A stretch of 64,000 nucleotides of DNA. Source: Linanthus parryae. Lineage: Eukaryota > Streptophyta > Magnoliopsida > Ericales > Polemoniaceae. The notes under the pieces are model-generated. The model was not told the DNA's origin and made no database searches. It worked only from the letters and a program-made list of their open reading frames with translations. Positions 48,290 through 58,849 of this stretch are shown one piece after another; position 1 is the stretch's first letter, and each line of letters begins with the position of its first letter. The DNA lies in assembly GCA_023055425.1 (NCBI GenBank), contig JALGPY010000035.1:1665501-1729500 (forward strand). Reading direction: 5' to 3'. A program made the translations under genes and the position numbers.

Positions 48290-48519
48290 GGGTAATTGGA
48301 AAAATAATCGTCTGTGAATTGGTCTTAGAAAAATGCATTCGGGTAAATTGATATTTGAAAAATACCTTCCTTTTTAAACACTAGGTAACAAGGGGTAATT
48401 GGAAAAATAACCGTCTGTGAATTGGTCTTAGAAAAATGCATTCGGGTGAATTGGTATTTGAAAAATATCCTCATTTTTAAACACTAGGTAACAACTGTTG
48501 TTAGCAGGGTAGTGGGGTC

Positions 48520-48690
48520 ATATGTCTCTCTCGTCTCCATCACTCTCTCTCGTCTCCATCTCTCTCTCTCTCTCTCGTCTCCATCTCTCTCTCGTCTCCA
48601 ACTGTACTGTCGTCTCCATTTCTCTCTCGTCTCCAAACACAGATCTCTAGTCTCCAAACACAGGTATCTCTCGTCTCCAAACACATGGGG
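48520..48690 (+). repeat. CTCTCTCGTCTCCA microsatellite/minisatellite
   Basis: Repeated TCTCTCTCGTCTCCATC units of variable length, then CGTCTCCAAACACA units. It gives Arg/Glu-rich minus frames that are not genes. It lies just inside the left MULE end. Confidence 0.85.
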
Positions 48691-49174
48691 AGATTTGTTA
48701 AATGACTTTGCTACCCTTGTCATCTCAAAACAAACCCTAAAAACGCGTACTCTCTCTCTCTCCAACATTGAATTGTTTCTATCTACCTCAACCTACCAAG
48801 TACAGTTGAATTTACTCCAATTGTAAACTTTATGAATGCATACCTTAAACTCCTCAAGAATATGACTCATTTGTCACTCTCGTTGGCTCCAGTTCTCCCA
48901 TAGAAGTATCCCATTTGTCTGTACAAGTCTCTCTCTTTCCTCACTTTTGTTCTTCAGCTACGGTAAAAACTTAAACTCTCATCTCTGTGCTTTTGTCCTT
49001 GTCATATGTTGATCACAGTACTCTAAAATGCTCTAAAATGTATGGTATTCTTATTTTTTTACTTTCATCCTTCCAATATGTTCATCACATTACTCTAAAA
49101 TGTAGGTTACATTCGTTATATTACTTCTCTGTTCTTCATTATGGGTTTGATGTGTGTTGTTCTATGTGGAGATA

Positions 49175-49430
49175 CTGGGACGAGTATATTCATCATCTCT
49201 GTCTTCTTATTAGACTGAGACGTGAAATATGCTCGTACCAGTCTTTCAGGGAAGAGCATGGCATGCCAGACTGGGACGAGAAATCTCTCGTCTGGCATTC
49301 AAATCACAAACGAGAGAGGACTCGTCCCAGTTTGGCATTTGATAGACTCGTGGGACGAGTAATCTCTCGTCTGACATTCAAATCGCAGACGAGAGAGGAC
49401 TCGTCCCAGTCTGGCGTGTGATAGACTCGT
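49175..49430. repeat. CTGGGACGAG cluster, left outer
   Basis: CTGGGACGAG or its complement at 49175, 49271, 49321, near 49351 and 49400. 49271-49350 and 49351-49430 are two copies of an 80-bp unit, each an inverted repeat in itself (GACGAG..TCTCTCGTC.. and ACGAGAGAGGACTCGTCCCAG). Confidence 0.85.
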
Positions 49431-49481
49431 ACGAGTACGATACTCAAAGATGAGAAGACAGTGACGACAGAGACGAGCATA

Positions 49482-49498
49482 CCCTAAACCCTAAACCC
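49482..49498. repeat. Interstitial telomere-type motif 1
   Basis: CCCTAAACCCTAAACCC, 2.4 units of the plant telomere repeat on this strand. Confidence 0.85.
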
Positions 49499-49546
49499 TG
49501 AAATCCTCTCTTATCATGAAAAAATGGTGTTCAATATTGTTAAAAA

Positions 49547-50110
49547 TGTAAATTGTAAGTCATAAACCATATAATCATGTAATCTAAACTATAAACTCAA
49601 AATCATATAATCATCATCTCTTAATCATGTAAAGCCTAAACCTTATACATACCTTTAAACCATTTATCATATAAACAAAATCCTACATTTGTAGACACTA
49701 AACACTAGAACTAACTAAGTATCATTCCTATAGCCACTAAAGATGTTAATTGTAAGTCCTAAACCATATAATCATGTAATCTAAACTATAAACTCAAAAT
49801 CATATAACATCATCTCTTAATCATGTAAAGCCTAAACCTTATACATACCATTAGACGATATATCATCTAAACAAAATCCTACATTTGTAGACACTAAACA
49901 CTAGAACCAATTAAGTATCATTCATATAGCCACTAAAGATGTTAATTGTAAGTCCTAAACCATATAATCATGTAATCTAAACTATAAACTCAAAATCCTA
50001 TAACATCATCTCTTAATTATGTAAAGCCTAAACCTTATACATACCATTAAACCATATATCATCTAAACACTAGAACCAACTAATTATCATTCCTATAGCT
50101 ACTTAAAGTG
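49547..50110 (+). repeat. 196-bp tandem array
   Basis: Units start at 49547, 49744 and 49940 (core ATTGTAAGTCCTAAACCATA, then CATGTAATCTAAACTATAAA). The last is truncated by a missing block near 50065. No coding. It lies between two CTGGGACGAG clusters. Confidence 0.9.
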
Positions 50111-50193
50111 TTATTAAATAATATTAAAAATGAATGCCTAAATCATAGAACATGTAAGCATTTTAAGTAAACCCTAAGATTGTACACCTAAGA

Positions 50194-50355
50194 CTGGGAC
50201 GAGTATGTTCTCGTCCCAGTTGGAAATACTGGGACGAGCATTTTCTCGTCTCAGTTGGCATACCTGCTCGTCCCTGACACAAGAAAGGAGCAATCAATGC
50301 TGGCTCACTAATCCCTAAATTAATGTTGTCTCACTAAGACTGGGACGAGTGTGCT
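50194..50355. repeat. CTGGGACGAG cluster, left inner
   Basis: 50194-50219 is CTGGGACGAG, six bases, then CTCGTCCCAG, a perfect inverted pair. Similar pairs begin at 50229 and 50340. They resemble binding sites for a protein dimer. Confidence 0.85.
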
Positions 50356-50551
50356 CGTCCCATTCTTAAATAAAATGTTGTCTCAGATGGTGGTGGTCCC
50401 TCTCGTCCCTGTCTTCTCGGAAAAAAGTACAGAACAGTCTGTTACCCATCAGATGGTGGGGTATGGTGAGAGAAAACCTTTTTACTTTATAAGACCAAAC
50501 CCTAATATCATCCAAACCCTAAAATCATTCTCTCTCTTCCTAATAACCGAA

Positions 50552-50579
50552 CCCTAAACCCTAAACCCTAAATCCTAAA
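50552..50579. repeat. Interstitial telomere-type motif 2
   Basis: CCCTAAACCCTAAACCCTAA followed by ATCCTAAA, just before the transposase region. Confidence 0.85.
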
Positions 50580-50600
50580 CTTGCTAAAATCATCTAACCA

Positions 50601-51235
50601 ATGTGCGCTATATTGACATGTAGAAATGGTGAGAAAATTGATGTTCCGTGCTGTTTGGAATGGTTAATAGACGCGTGCCGAGGGTAGACACATATACATA
50701 GGTCAGGCAGTGAAGAATGCAATTTTCAAGATAATCCAAGGCATTATCGTCGAATCTTTGGAGCATAAAGTTTCAGTAAGAATGGATACATATTGTCCGC
50801 CTACCAAAATGGTGGTCTTATGTTATCATTTCCAATTTTCAGATGCTAACTTGATCGAGCCTAATATCCTCACTAAAGATTTAGAAATCAAAGATATCTT
50901 TGATACTACGGAAAATGGATCTATTGTCACCATGTACGTCACGTTAAAGTATTTGGTGGATCAACCATACATAAATGCTGACGTTGGTGACCAGGATTTG
51001 GTGGATCAAACTGAAACCCTTAACAGTGAGTTGGTTCCTTTGAGCCCCCCCTTACATACCGTGAGGATTACGTTCAGGGTATCGAGATACTCGCTGAGGA
51101 TCATGACGAAGACAGGGTAGCATATAATGCAATAGATCTCACTCCATCGTCTTCGGTTCACTGTAACGACATTGTGAAATTTGCTGAAAAAGATATGGTT
51201 GCCACTCATGAATCAATGGAGCAAACTAATCTTCA
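50601..51235 (+). pseudogene. MULE transposase N-terminal region (decayed)
   Basis: A possible start at 50601 reads MCAILTCRNGEKIDV and stops at about 50687. From 50710 a 136-codon frame carries KVSVRMDTYCPPTKMVV, then SIVTMYVTLKYLVDQP. This position and pattern (a small domain with SLEHKVSVR and a closing VTL strand) fit the N-terminal PB1-like domain of plant MuDR-type transposases. A further frame segment (about 51100-51235) reads AYNAIDLTPSSSVHCNDIV before a stop. At least two frameshifts separate the pieces. Domain assignment is by position and general look, so moderate only. Confidence 0.5.
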
Positions 51236-53095
51236 TTGGCAACTGTTGCGGTAGACTGTACAGGGATTCGTGGACAGACTGGTGTGGGAAGGCTAGACGG
51301 TCTGGAAATAGAGATGAAAGGTTTGTATACTGGGAAGGCGTTGTCCCACCATATCAGAACGGTTGCTGGTTTGAAGAGATGGAATTTTTACGTTTACAAG
51401 CGAGACCGGACTCGTATTATACTGGGGTGCTTGAATGATGAATGCAAATGGATGGTTGGGGCGTACAAGCATAAAGATTCCGTGCGCTACCAGGTGAAGA
51501 AACATAACCCCATTCACACATGTACGACATGCAGCGTAGATGGGAAGCACCGTAACATCAATAGCGAGGTAATCGCGCAGGAATTGCTGGGAATGATGGG
51601 CCAAACAAAAAATACACCCACAATCAGTGAGGTACAAAACATCACCTTAAAACTAGGAAGTAGAATATCGTACTGACCGGCATGGTATGCACGTCAAAGG
51701 GCCAAACAGATGATCCAGGGTACTCGTGCTCAAAATTACGTCGATCTTCCCGTGTTCATGTCTTTATGTGAAATCCTAAACCCCGGTACTAAATGGGATA
51801 TGCGAGTGGAAGAAGGTGGTGTTTTCTTGTGCTGCTTCCCTGCGTTCAGCGCACAAATTCAGGGTATACCGTATATGTGACCCGTAATTGTCATCGACAT
51901 GTCGCACCTGAAGAAAGAACCCCTGCAATTGGTCGTATGCACAATGGTCGATAGCGATAAATAGTGCTATCCCATTGCATCGGGACTAGTGGACAAGGAG
52001 AACACCGTTGCATGGACTTGGTTCTTAAACAGACTGAGCTTAATCATCAAGGATCACGATGAGTTGACGTTCGTTTCAGATCGGCACCAGACTATCATCT
52101 ATTCAATCAAGGCCGTGTACCCCTTATCCAACCACGTCCACTGTTTTTACCATTTGAAAATGAACGCTCTGTTGCATTACAATACACAAAAGTGGGTGCC
52201 TCATTACCACGATGCGGCCTATACATTTGGTAAGGATGCGTGTGAGTCACATCTTATGGACATGGGTATTGAGTGCGACCGTGAAAACGGCGTTAACCAC
52301 AAGACCGTCGTACGTTACTTACGGGATGCCGGTTTAGATAAATGGGCAAGGTCATATTGTAAAACAGCACGGTTTGAGATGCTTACATCCAACCATGCAG
52401 AGTCTATTAACTCGTGCCTGCTGCTGGCGCGGTCTGACAAAGCTCTTACAATGTTCTCCCAAATATGTGACCATCAGAGCGAGTGGCACCTGAAAAAACG
52501 AAACTTGCGCATAGACATGGGACACACCTACCTGACTGCAAAAAGGGAGAAAATAACGTTGAGCCTTTCTATAAACTGTATAGGTTTTCGCGTGCGAGCA
52601 ATTTCAGAGTCTGTGTGCGAAGTCCGCGGTAATCATATGAAAACTCATATCGTGGAATTCAAACCAGGACATTGCCTCGGAACCTGCACTTGTGGAAAAT
52701 ACCAACAAATGTGGTTACCGTGTGTACATGTGTGTGCTTGTGCAAAAGAACTCAGAAAACTTGGCTGTTACAATGCCGACCACGATATGAAGGTCATGTA
52801 CGACCACACCAGCGTGTTCTATTCATTGGACTTCTACAATCTGGCTTATGCAGGTACAATTAAGACTCCTCCCGACCCAGCAACGTGGGATACAAGCGAA
52901 GTACCTGCACAAATAAAAAACATTCGCCCACTTCAACCGAAGAAAGTGGTAACAGTTGGGAGGGACAAGGAGAAAAGACACAAGCCAATGGTCGAAACCG
53001 TGCGTGAAAAGAAGCGAGGAACGGGAACGTACGGATGTAGCCATTGCCATGTAAAAGGGCATACCATAAAGATTTGCCCTCAATTGAAAAATTAA
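51236..53095 (+). pseudogene. MULE (MuDR-type) transposase, DNA-binding, DDE, SWIM and zinc-knuckle parts
   Basis: One frame runs through with three in-frame stops (after RISY at 51674, after IPYM at about 51878, after DSDK at about 51962) and is then open for 368 codons to 53095. Order: Mutator-type DNA-binding zinc domain (CLNDECKWMVGAYKHK...HNPIHTC, about 51430-51525); catalytic region with VIVIDMSHLK (first Asp), FVSDRHQTI (second Asp, about 52075) and SNHAESINSC (Glu, about 52400); SWIM zinc finger CTCGKYQQMWLPCVHVC (about 52685-52735); and a CCHC knuckle CSHCHVKGHTIKIC near the end. All catalytic residues seem present, so the three stops are the main defect. It would cut and move MULE DNA in the nucleus. 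The element could be mobilised only with another source of enzyme. Confidence 0.9.
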
Positions 53096-53548
53096 TGTTG
53101 TGATAGAAGCCGTTGTCCTTCGTTATTTGTAATCCCAAGTTCGCAACCTCTTCTGATGATTGCGCAAACAATATATATTTTGTTTCGATCAATTATTGTG
53201 TTTTTTAATATAAATATGCATTTTATTACATAAATAAACAATTTATTATTAAAATTTATTGGCAAAGAGGAAAACTTTGATACATTGTAAAACTGTTACA
53301 TGTTTTAAATTTTTAAAACATTTCTTACAAAAACTGTTACATTTTTCAAGAATGTATCAAAATGATTACAATTTCTAGAAAACATGCATGTTTTCTAGAA
53401 AATGTATCCAAATTATTACATTTTCTAGAAAACATGCTAAACATAACCACGACACATGAACCTAAAATCTCTCTCCGTCTCTTCATCTACCCAGGAATTG
53501 CATCTACAAAAGCCACTGATCTCTCCTCCAAAACTCACCACATCTAAA

Positions 53549-53905
53549 ATGGCAAAGAAAAAGCTACCAAAGGAGTGGGAAAAGCGACGACGAGGAAACT
53601 GAAAGTCCAAGGAAAGTGATGAGGAAGAGGAAGAAGATGAAGATGTGGAAGAGGAAACGGACAAAGAAAAATCTGACAGTGAAGACACCGATAGTGATGC
53701 AGAAATTATAGCATCTTTCAGGGCAAAAATGGGGCTCCGAAACGACTCAGTACACTGAAGATGAAGAGGAAGAAGATGATGACGACTCAGTGGTTTCTCC
53801 GCCATCTCCGCCATCTCCGCAGCTGAACAAAATAAACAGAGACGAGAGCAGTGACGAAGAAGATCCAGAGCTGTGGGATCCTAAACCAAAAAAGCCAAAA
53901 AAATG
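53549..53905 (+). pseudogene. Acidic second ORF of the MULE, or captured fragment
   Basis: ATG at 53549 gives MAKKKLPKEWEKRRRGN, then TGA. The same frame goes on as KSKESDEEEEEDEDVEEETD, SDSEDTDSDAEIIASFRAKM and a stop. After a frame change comes TEDEEEEDDDDSVVSPPSPP and DESSDEEDPELWDPKPKKPK. It is a very acidic, Ser-rich, probably disordered protein with basic ends. MULEs often carry a second gene or captured host pieces; which one this is I cannot say. The minus-strand Ser-rich frame over 53437-53814 is a shadow of this acidic code. Confidence 0.45.
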
Positions 53906-54055
53906 TAATATTTTTTCAGTTTTTCAAGTTTCTATGTAATGAACTTGTTTTGTTTCCATTTTCGATCTTGTTTTGTTTCCATGACGACACTGAAGAAGAT
54001 CTTGTTTTGTGTTTTTTTCTAGAAAAACACAGTTTCTGTGTCATACGAGCAGTTG

Positions 54056-54206
54056 CTCGTCCCAGTATACATTGATCGTTTCAGTATCAGTATGACAATA
54101 TACTTAAACGAGCAGAACTCTCGTCTCAGTATATTGCCACACTGAGACGAGCAATCAAGAATGAGACGAGGGAATACAAACAGGGACGAGCATTAACTGG
54201 GACGAG
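54056..54206. repeat. CTGGGACGAG cluster, right side of MULE
   Basis: CTCGTCCCAG at 54056, near copies CTCGTCTCAG (54121) and CTGAGACGAG (about 54143), and CTGGGACGAG at 54197. Mirrors the left clusters across the transposase genes. Confidence 0.85.
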
Positions 54207-54473
54207 AAACAACTGCGACGAGCAAACAAGTCTAACGTCCCAGTTGTTAAGAAGAGAGAAGAGAGGGTTTTGTTTTAAGAAGAAAGTTAATTAAAAGATA
54301 ATTGAGTTAGTTACAATGGTTAACCTAAAGTCAGGTCAACAAGTAAACATAAGTGAGAGGAGGATAGTTTTCAAAGACCAATTCGCCAGACGGGTAGCAT
54401 GCCAATTCTTTCTTTTTTCTCTATCCTAAAATCTACTATCCCAAGTTTATGTTTTTCTACTTAGGGTATCTCT

Positions 54474-55148
54474 AACCCATGGCATTTCCCACCTCTCCTT
54501 ATGGGCCCACCATTTTCCCCCTCCCCTCCCCCTCCCCAAACAACTACTCATCTCCAACCCATTCCTACCTCCACCCAACTAAAATAATTTTTAATATATA
54601 TTTAATAATTTAAAAATAAATTATTAATACTAAGAAAAGTAATTATTCACAATAAGTGGCGATATTTGCTTTGTATCTGAATAATATTTTTGTATCGTTG
54701 TGATTCAATAAATTTGACCTTTTTTTTATCGTGTTTAAATTTAATAATTATAATTGTTAACTGTATAAAAGATAAGCTTTATTAAATTTTAAACAAAATA
54801 AGATAACGATGACTTTTCGTAAATATACTTTTCAACAATCGTAAGTAAATTACTATTTTTTATCAATAATAAAAATAAAATAAAATTTATTAATCATATC
54901 AAATATATATGATATAATCATAAAACAATTACTAAGTGTAATTAATATTGTTAAATATTGAATTAATTTATCAATCTATGTAGGGTGAGGGGGGGGGGGG
55001 AAGTCTAGGGGGAAATCCCGCCTAACCATGCCACACCCCAGGCAAAATTTCTCCCCATAGCACCCCCTCCCCCCCATAGGGTTGGACATGGAGCGTATTT
55101 TTATACAGTTTTTCCCCTCCCCCTCCCCTCATAGGGTTGAAGATACCC
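54474..55148. mobile_element. Tourist-like (PIF/Harbinger-type) MITE
   Basis: Ends GGGTATCTCTAACCCATGG and, inverted, GGGTATCTTCAACCCTATG, with TTA directly outside both ends (54471-54473 and 55149-55151), the usual target duplication of this superfamily. 675 bp, AT-rich middle, C/G-rich subterminal parts (runs of C at 54520 and of G at 54990). No coding. Confidence 0.75.
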
Positions 55149-55151
55149 TTA

Positions 55152-55523
55152 GACCACGATTTTTTTACCTAAATTTATGCGACTTTTTATCTTTATTTTT
55201 AACTTACAAGAAAAGTTCTAATCAATCATTTTCATTATAATTTATGTCTGATAACTTTTTTACCTTTTTATAAGACTAAAAAAAGTTAGTTTTTTCTGAA
55301 CTCAATTTTTTAATCTTTTTTTTTTATTAAAAAAATTACTTTTTTTTTTACTCCTTAAAACTACTTTTGAGGAGTATATTAGAAGTTAAGTAAACAACAT
55401 TTTCTACTAAAAATGTAACTAAAACTTTTTAGAAAACAAATCAGGCACAAAGTAAACAACCTTTTTTATCTTTTTCTAAAAAAGATAAAAAGTCGCTTAA
55501 ATTTAGGTAAAGAAAGTAGGGCC
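55152..55523. mobile_element. Second MITE, abutting the first
   Basis: Inverted ends of about 45 bp (ACCTAAATTTATGCGACTTT on the left, the inverse of AAGTCGCTTAAATTTAGGT on the right), with TTA at 55149-55151 and 55524-55526. It shares the TTA with the neighbouring MITE, so the later one landed in the target duplication of the earlier. 372 bp, no coding. Confidence 0.65.
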
Positions 55524-55526
55524 TTA

Positions 55527-57403
55527 GTATGTTCTCTCTCTATCATCCACGTTTAACATTTTCTTCCGTAACTGTGTCAATTTAACCCGATTATTTGGAT
55601 AGCAAGATGATGTAATTTTTTGATAACTTTTTCATGGTATTTTAGAATGTAGAGTAAAGTTTACTCAACAACACCTTGCAAAGTTTATCAAATTCTTGCA
55701 TTGTTTTACTAATCAAATCAACGAACGAAAGTGACCCAATAATTAGTGACAAAATGCAAACTTGGAAGAAAGAGAGAAAACAGAGGAAGTAGTAATTTAA
55801 AAACGGACCAGGTTCAAACCCGATTGATAACAAAAATAATTTCTCAAAAAAATAAAATAAACTGACCAGTCAATAAACCTGCGAGGCATCGATTTATGGT
55901 TTAACCGAGTTGCACGTTTTTCTACAAACTTAATAATTTATTTTATATGAATATATGATATATTTTAATAAAATATGGGATTAATACCTAAACGTGACCA
56001 ACAAATTGGTCAAATACTCAAATTACAAAACAAAAACATTACTGAAGTCATGAAAACACGTCATTTGATGGTTTTTTTAGCTCATAGTTATATTAGTACA
56101 AATTTAATTTAAATTTAGAGATGCTTATTATAAATTTGATTCAATAAAATGTTAGTGTTAAAATTTAATATTTCTTAAACATTGCAATATCATTATATAA
56201 TTTTGTTGATAAAAATATTCATCCAATAATAGATATGCAGTATGAGAATTAATTTATACTTATTAAAACATAAATGTAGAAACATGAATGTTATCTTAGT
56301 TCATTGAAAGATGATGGTGCACTACAAGATTGTGAACCATAATATATAGGTATCCACCTGTTATAGTAATGTACTAAATATAATTATGCTTCTCATTCCA
56401 CATCACTTGTTTTATACCTTGAAAGACAATGTCTCTAGTATTAACTAGGCATTTCCAAATATAGGAAAATATAACATAAGCACTAGCGTTAGAATCCCTA
56501 ACATACTTTCCTTTGAGAACCTAGGCCAGTAAACAATCTGGGTTTGCTAAGATGCAACCAATTATTTTAAACACTCTAAGCAAACTAGTAAACTTACTAA
56601 GCAACTAACTAAATTAACAAAACAAGTTTCCCAAAGGCTTTAGAGCTAGCCAAGCTTTGAATCCACCACTCAAGTGATGGAGCAAGAGTTGTTGATATTG
56701 CTAGAGCAAATAACTAAGAAAGAAAACAACTACTAACACTATTACTAATACGATTCAAACGAGTTTGTCAATAAGAGAGTAAGTTGGGTCAATCGATTCC
56801 AATAGATGCCTTGTGTGTGAGCATCAACACCCAAAGTTTATGTCAAAGAAAAGCATGGATTATATAGCAAGGGGATTTGTCTAGCTCTTGTATTCAAGAG
56901 TGAAATGCAAAATCGAGTTATGTCAAGCATCTTTCATATGTAAACGAGAGCGTTTCCATATGAAAGATCAAGCCACAATTCGGATTTGATATTCAAAACT
57001 TGAATACTACTAATTCGACATCCAACTTATAAGACTAGAAGAACAATTGAATTTCTCACACACAAGTCATCTATCTTCATCAATCAAACCCAACAAGTAG
57101 CTTAGTTGTTCATATTCAAGAGCAACACACAAGAATCAAGAGTATTCATGAAAATAGTCATTATATTCAAGCTCAAATACTCTTCAATTCCACCCAATAA
57201 CACCAACTTGTTACCAAATGATGAACAAACTACTAGTGTATGATTCAAACTGCACTTTAATCAATCTAAACCAGCTAACAACCCAACAATTCAAAGCTAA
57301 CAGCAGCTAAAACATAAGCCAACTGCTGCTGCAAACACAAAATGAAGAATAGTGCACAAAACAGTGCTCCAAAACAGAGCAATTCGAACCCAGACCTAAC
57401 CCT
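55527..57403. other. AT-rich intergenic stretch, no recognised gene
   Basis: 55527-56400 is AT-rich with nothing recognisable. 56630-57403 is more even in composition (CATATGAAAGATC repeats at about 56935 and 56960, and inverted GCTGTT/AACAGC pieces near 57300), and could be an old LTR in reverse orientation. That is a guess from texture alone. The young copia begins at 57404. Confidence 0.4.
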
Positions 57404-58833
57404 TGTTGGAATAGATGCCCTAGAGGCAATCTAGTTTAGTATGAATTTGTATATGGCTAGAAAATTCATTTATTATTTATTGGATATTTAATATAATGAA
57501 GTCCTTAGATTTACAATTGTGTTGTTTATCTTAAATATCCCTAGTCAAGTATAATGATTAATGGGACAATCATCTATAGACTAGTATGGGGTTGGATTGA
57601 TATGGAGATATAACGATCCAACACATAGGTGTGCATTAGGGAATGTTGCACTGGATTGACCCATCTCCGAGAAGGCTACATACATGTTATGTTAAGTCAC
57701 AAGCGCTTCTCGAGGTGCAATGATATTGTCATCCTTAGACTTGAAGTCACTAGATATTCTAGTTGTGGATTATTGTGATCTTGGTAGCGTTAAACGCTAC
57801 ACCGTAACTGGGTAGTTATAAAGGCGTGTACTGGATACAATAAGAAGCAAGCTTAGGGATCGTAGTGGACGTAGATAGAATTTGTCCCTCCCACATAACG
57901 GGAGCAAATATCCTAGGCCACTCGAGGGATAGTGCTTATAGAATGTCTGACCAGACTCAAATAAATCAATATGGGATATTGATGTTATTTGCACGAATAA
58001 GGCTATTCCCATGGATCGAGAAACTATGGATTGGATATACGAGTGTGACTTGTATGTCTCGTGTCAAATCCGGATATAGAGACAAAGGAATGAGACAATT
58101 ACTTGTACAAAGGTTGTCAAGATGACTATTCTATTAGTTGGCTAGAATGGATGTTTTGCTAGAGACCGCTCCATATTAGCAAACAGTTGCTACCAACTAG
58201 ATAGAACCTATGGGGTCACACGCTACATAGAGTTGAACTAGATTTGGGAATTAATTAATTGGATTAATTAATTAGAAGGATCACTTTGCAAACCCTTGCA
58301 AACTTAGTAGGGACTAATTTGCAAGGAAGGGACTAAATTGAATTCTAGTAGGACTAGGATAAGTCCTTTAGGTAGTTAACAAGGAGTTGTTGGACTATAT
58401 AAAGGACCTTCCTTCCTTCCTTCTTATATAAATTATGCTCATTAAGTGAACATAACAAGAGTGGGAGAGAACAAAGGAGAGAGAGCAAGCAACAAGGAGG
58501 CCCGCCGCCCCCTTGCCGCCGCCCCGTCCCCGTCGGCCAAAGGAGGCCGAGACCCTCCTTTGGGTCTCGTTTTGCGTGATTTCTTCTTCCTCTTCCTCTT
58601 CCGGGCTAGCACCAAACGAGTTGGGAGATCTAGGATCAACTCTAGGCGTGGATCAACTATAGAGAACGTGACACAATTCGCGTTTGAAGTCATCAAGGAG
58701 AACCCAAAGGTGTGTTTATGATTTCTAACCCTTACCATCGTTATGTCTCTTGACTTGTGATCCTTGGAGGGTTTTGCATGGTTTTATGTTTGATTATGCT
58801 TCCGTTGTGCGATCCATGAATCAAAACCCTACA
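57404..58833 (+). repeat. 5' LTR of the young copia
   Basis: 1430 bp, TGTTGGAATAGATGCCC to ATCAAAACCCTACA. The parts match the older LTRs at 4836-6206 and 32722-34095, but 58440-58620 (a G/C-rich block) differs greatly from the corresponding part of the old copies, pointing to fast change around the R/U5 region. Confidence 0.9.
58396..58403 (+). promoter_or_regulatory. LTR promoter TATA box
   Basis: TATATAAA in GGACTATATAAAGGACC, conserved at the same LTR position in both copia-2 LTRs (5813, 33699). It should set transcription start some 30 bases on. Confidence 0.7.
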
Positions 58834-58834
58834 G

Positions 58835-58849
58835 TGGTATCAGAGCCAC
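58835..58849 (+). promoter_or_regulatory. Primer-binding site of the young copia
   Basis: TGGTATCAGAGCCAC directly after the LTR and one base (G); complementary in type to the 3' end of initiator tRNA-Met, the usual plant copia primer. Confidence 0.85.

Larger units (their letters stand above)
48290..54395 (+). mobile_element. Degenerate Mutator-like element (MULE)
   Basis: Holds a Mutator transposase relic and a second acidic ORF. The ends show a partial inverted repeat: left GAATTGGTATTTGAAAAATA (48448) faces right, inverted, GAATTGGTCTTTGAAAACTA (54384 downwards). The left end is itself duplicated (48290-48390 and 48395-48495, each with CCGTCTGTGAATTGG or a near copy). No 9-bp target duplication could be fixed by eye, so the exact limits are tentative. 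Between ends and genes lie clusters of CTGGGACGAG, a 196-bp tandem array and telomere-type motifs. Confidence 0.65.

Noticed and set aside
48484..48826. Arg/Glu-rich and Ser/Leu-rich frames
   Set aside because: Products of the CTCTCGTCTCCA minisatellite.
49482..50579. True telomere or chromosome end
   Set aside because: Only two to four units each, internal, with unique DNA on both sides.
53437..53814. Ser-rich minus-strand frame
   Set aside because: Antisense shadow of the acidic GAA/GAT-rich plus-strand ORF.
58442..58738. Overlapping frames on both strands in the young copia LTR
   Set aside because: They lie in the R/U5 region of an LTR, over a G/C-rich low-complexity block; no family.
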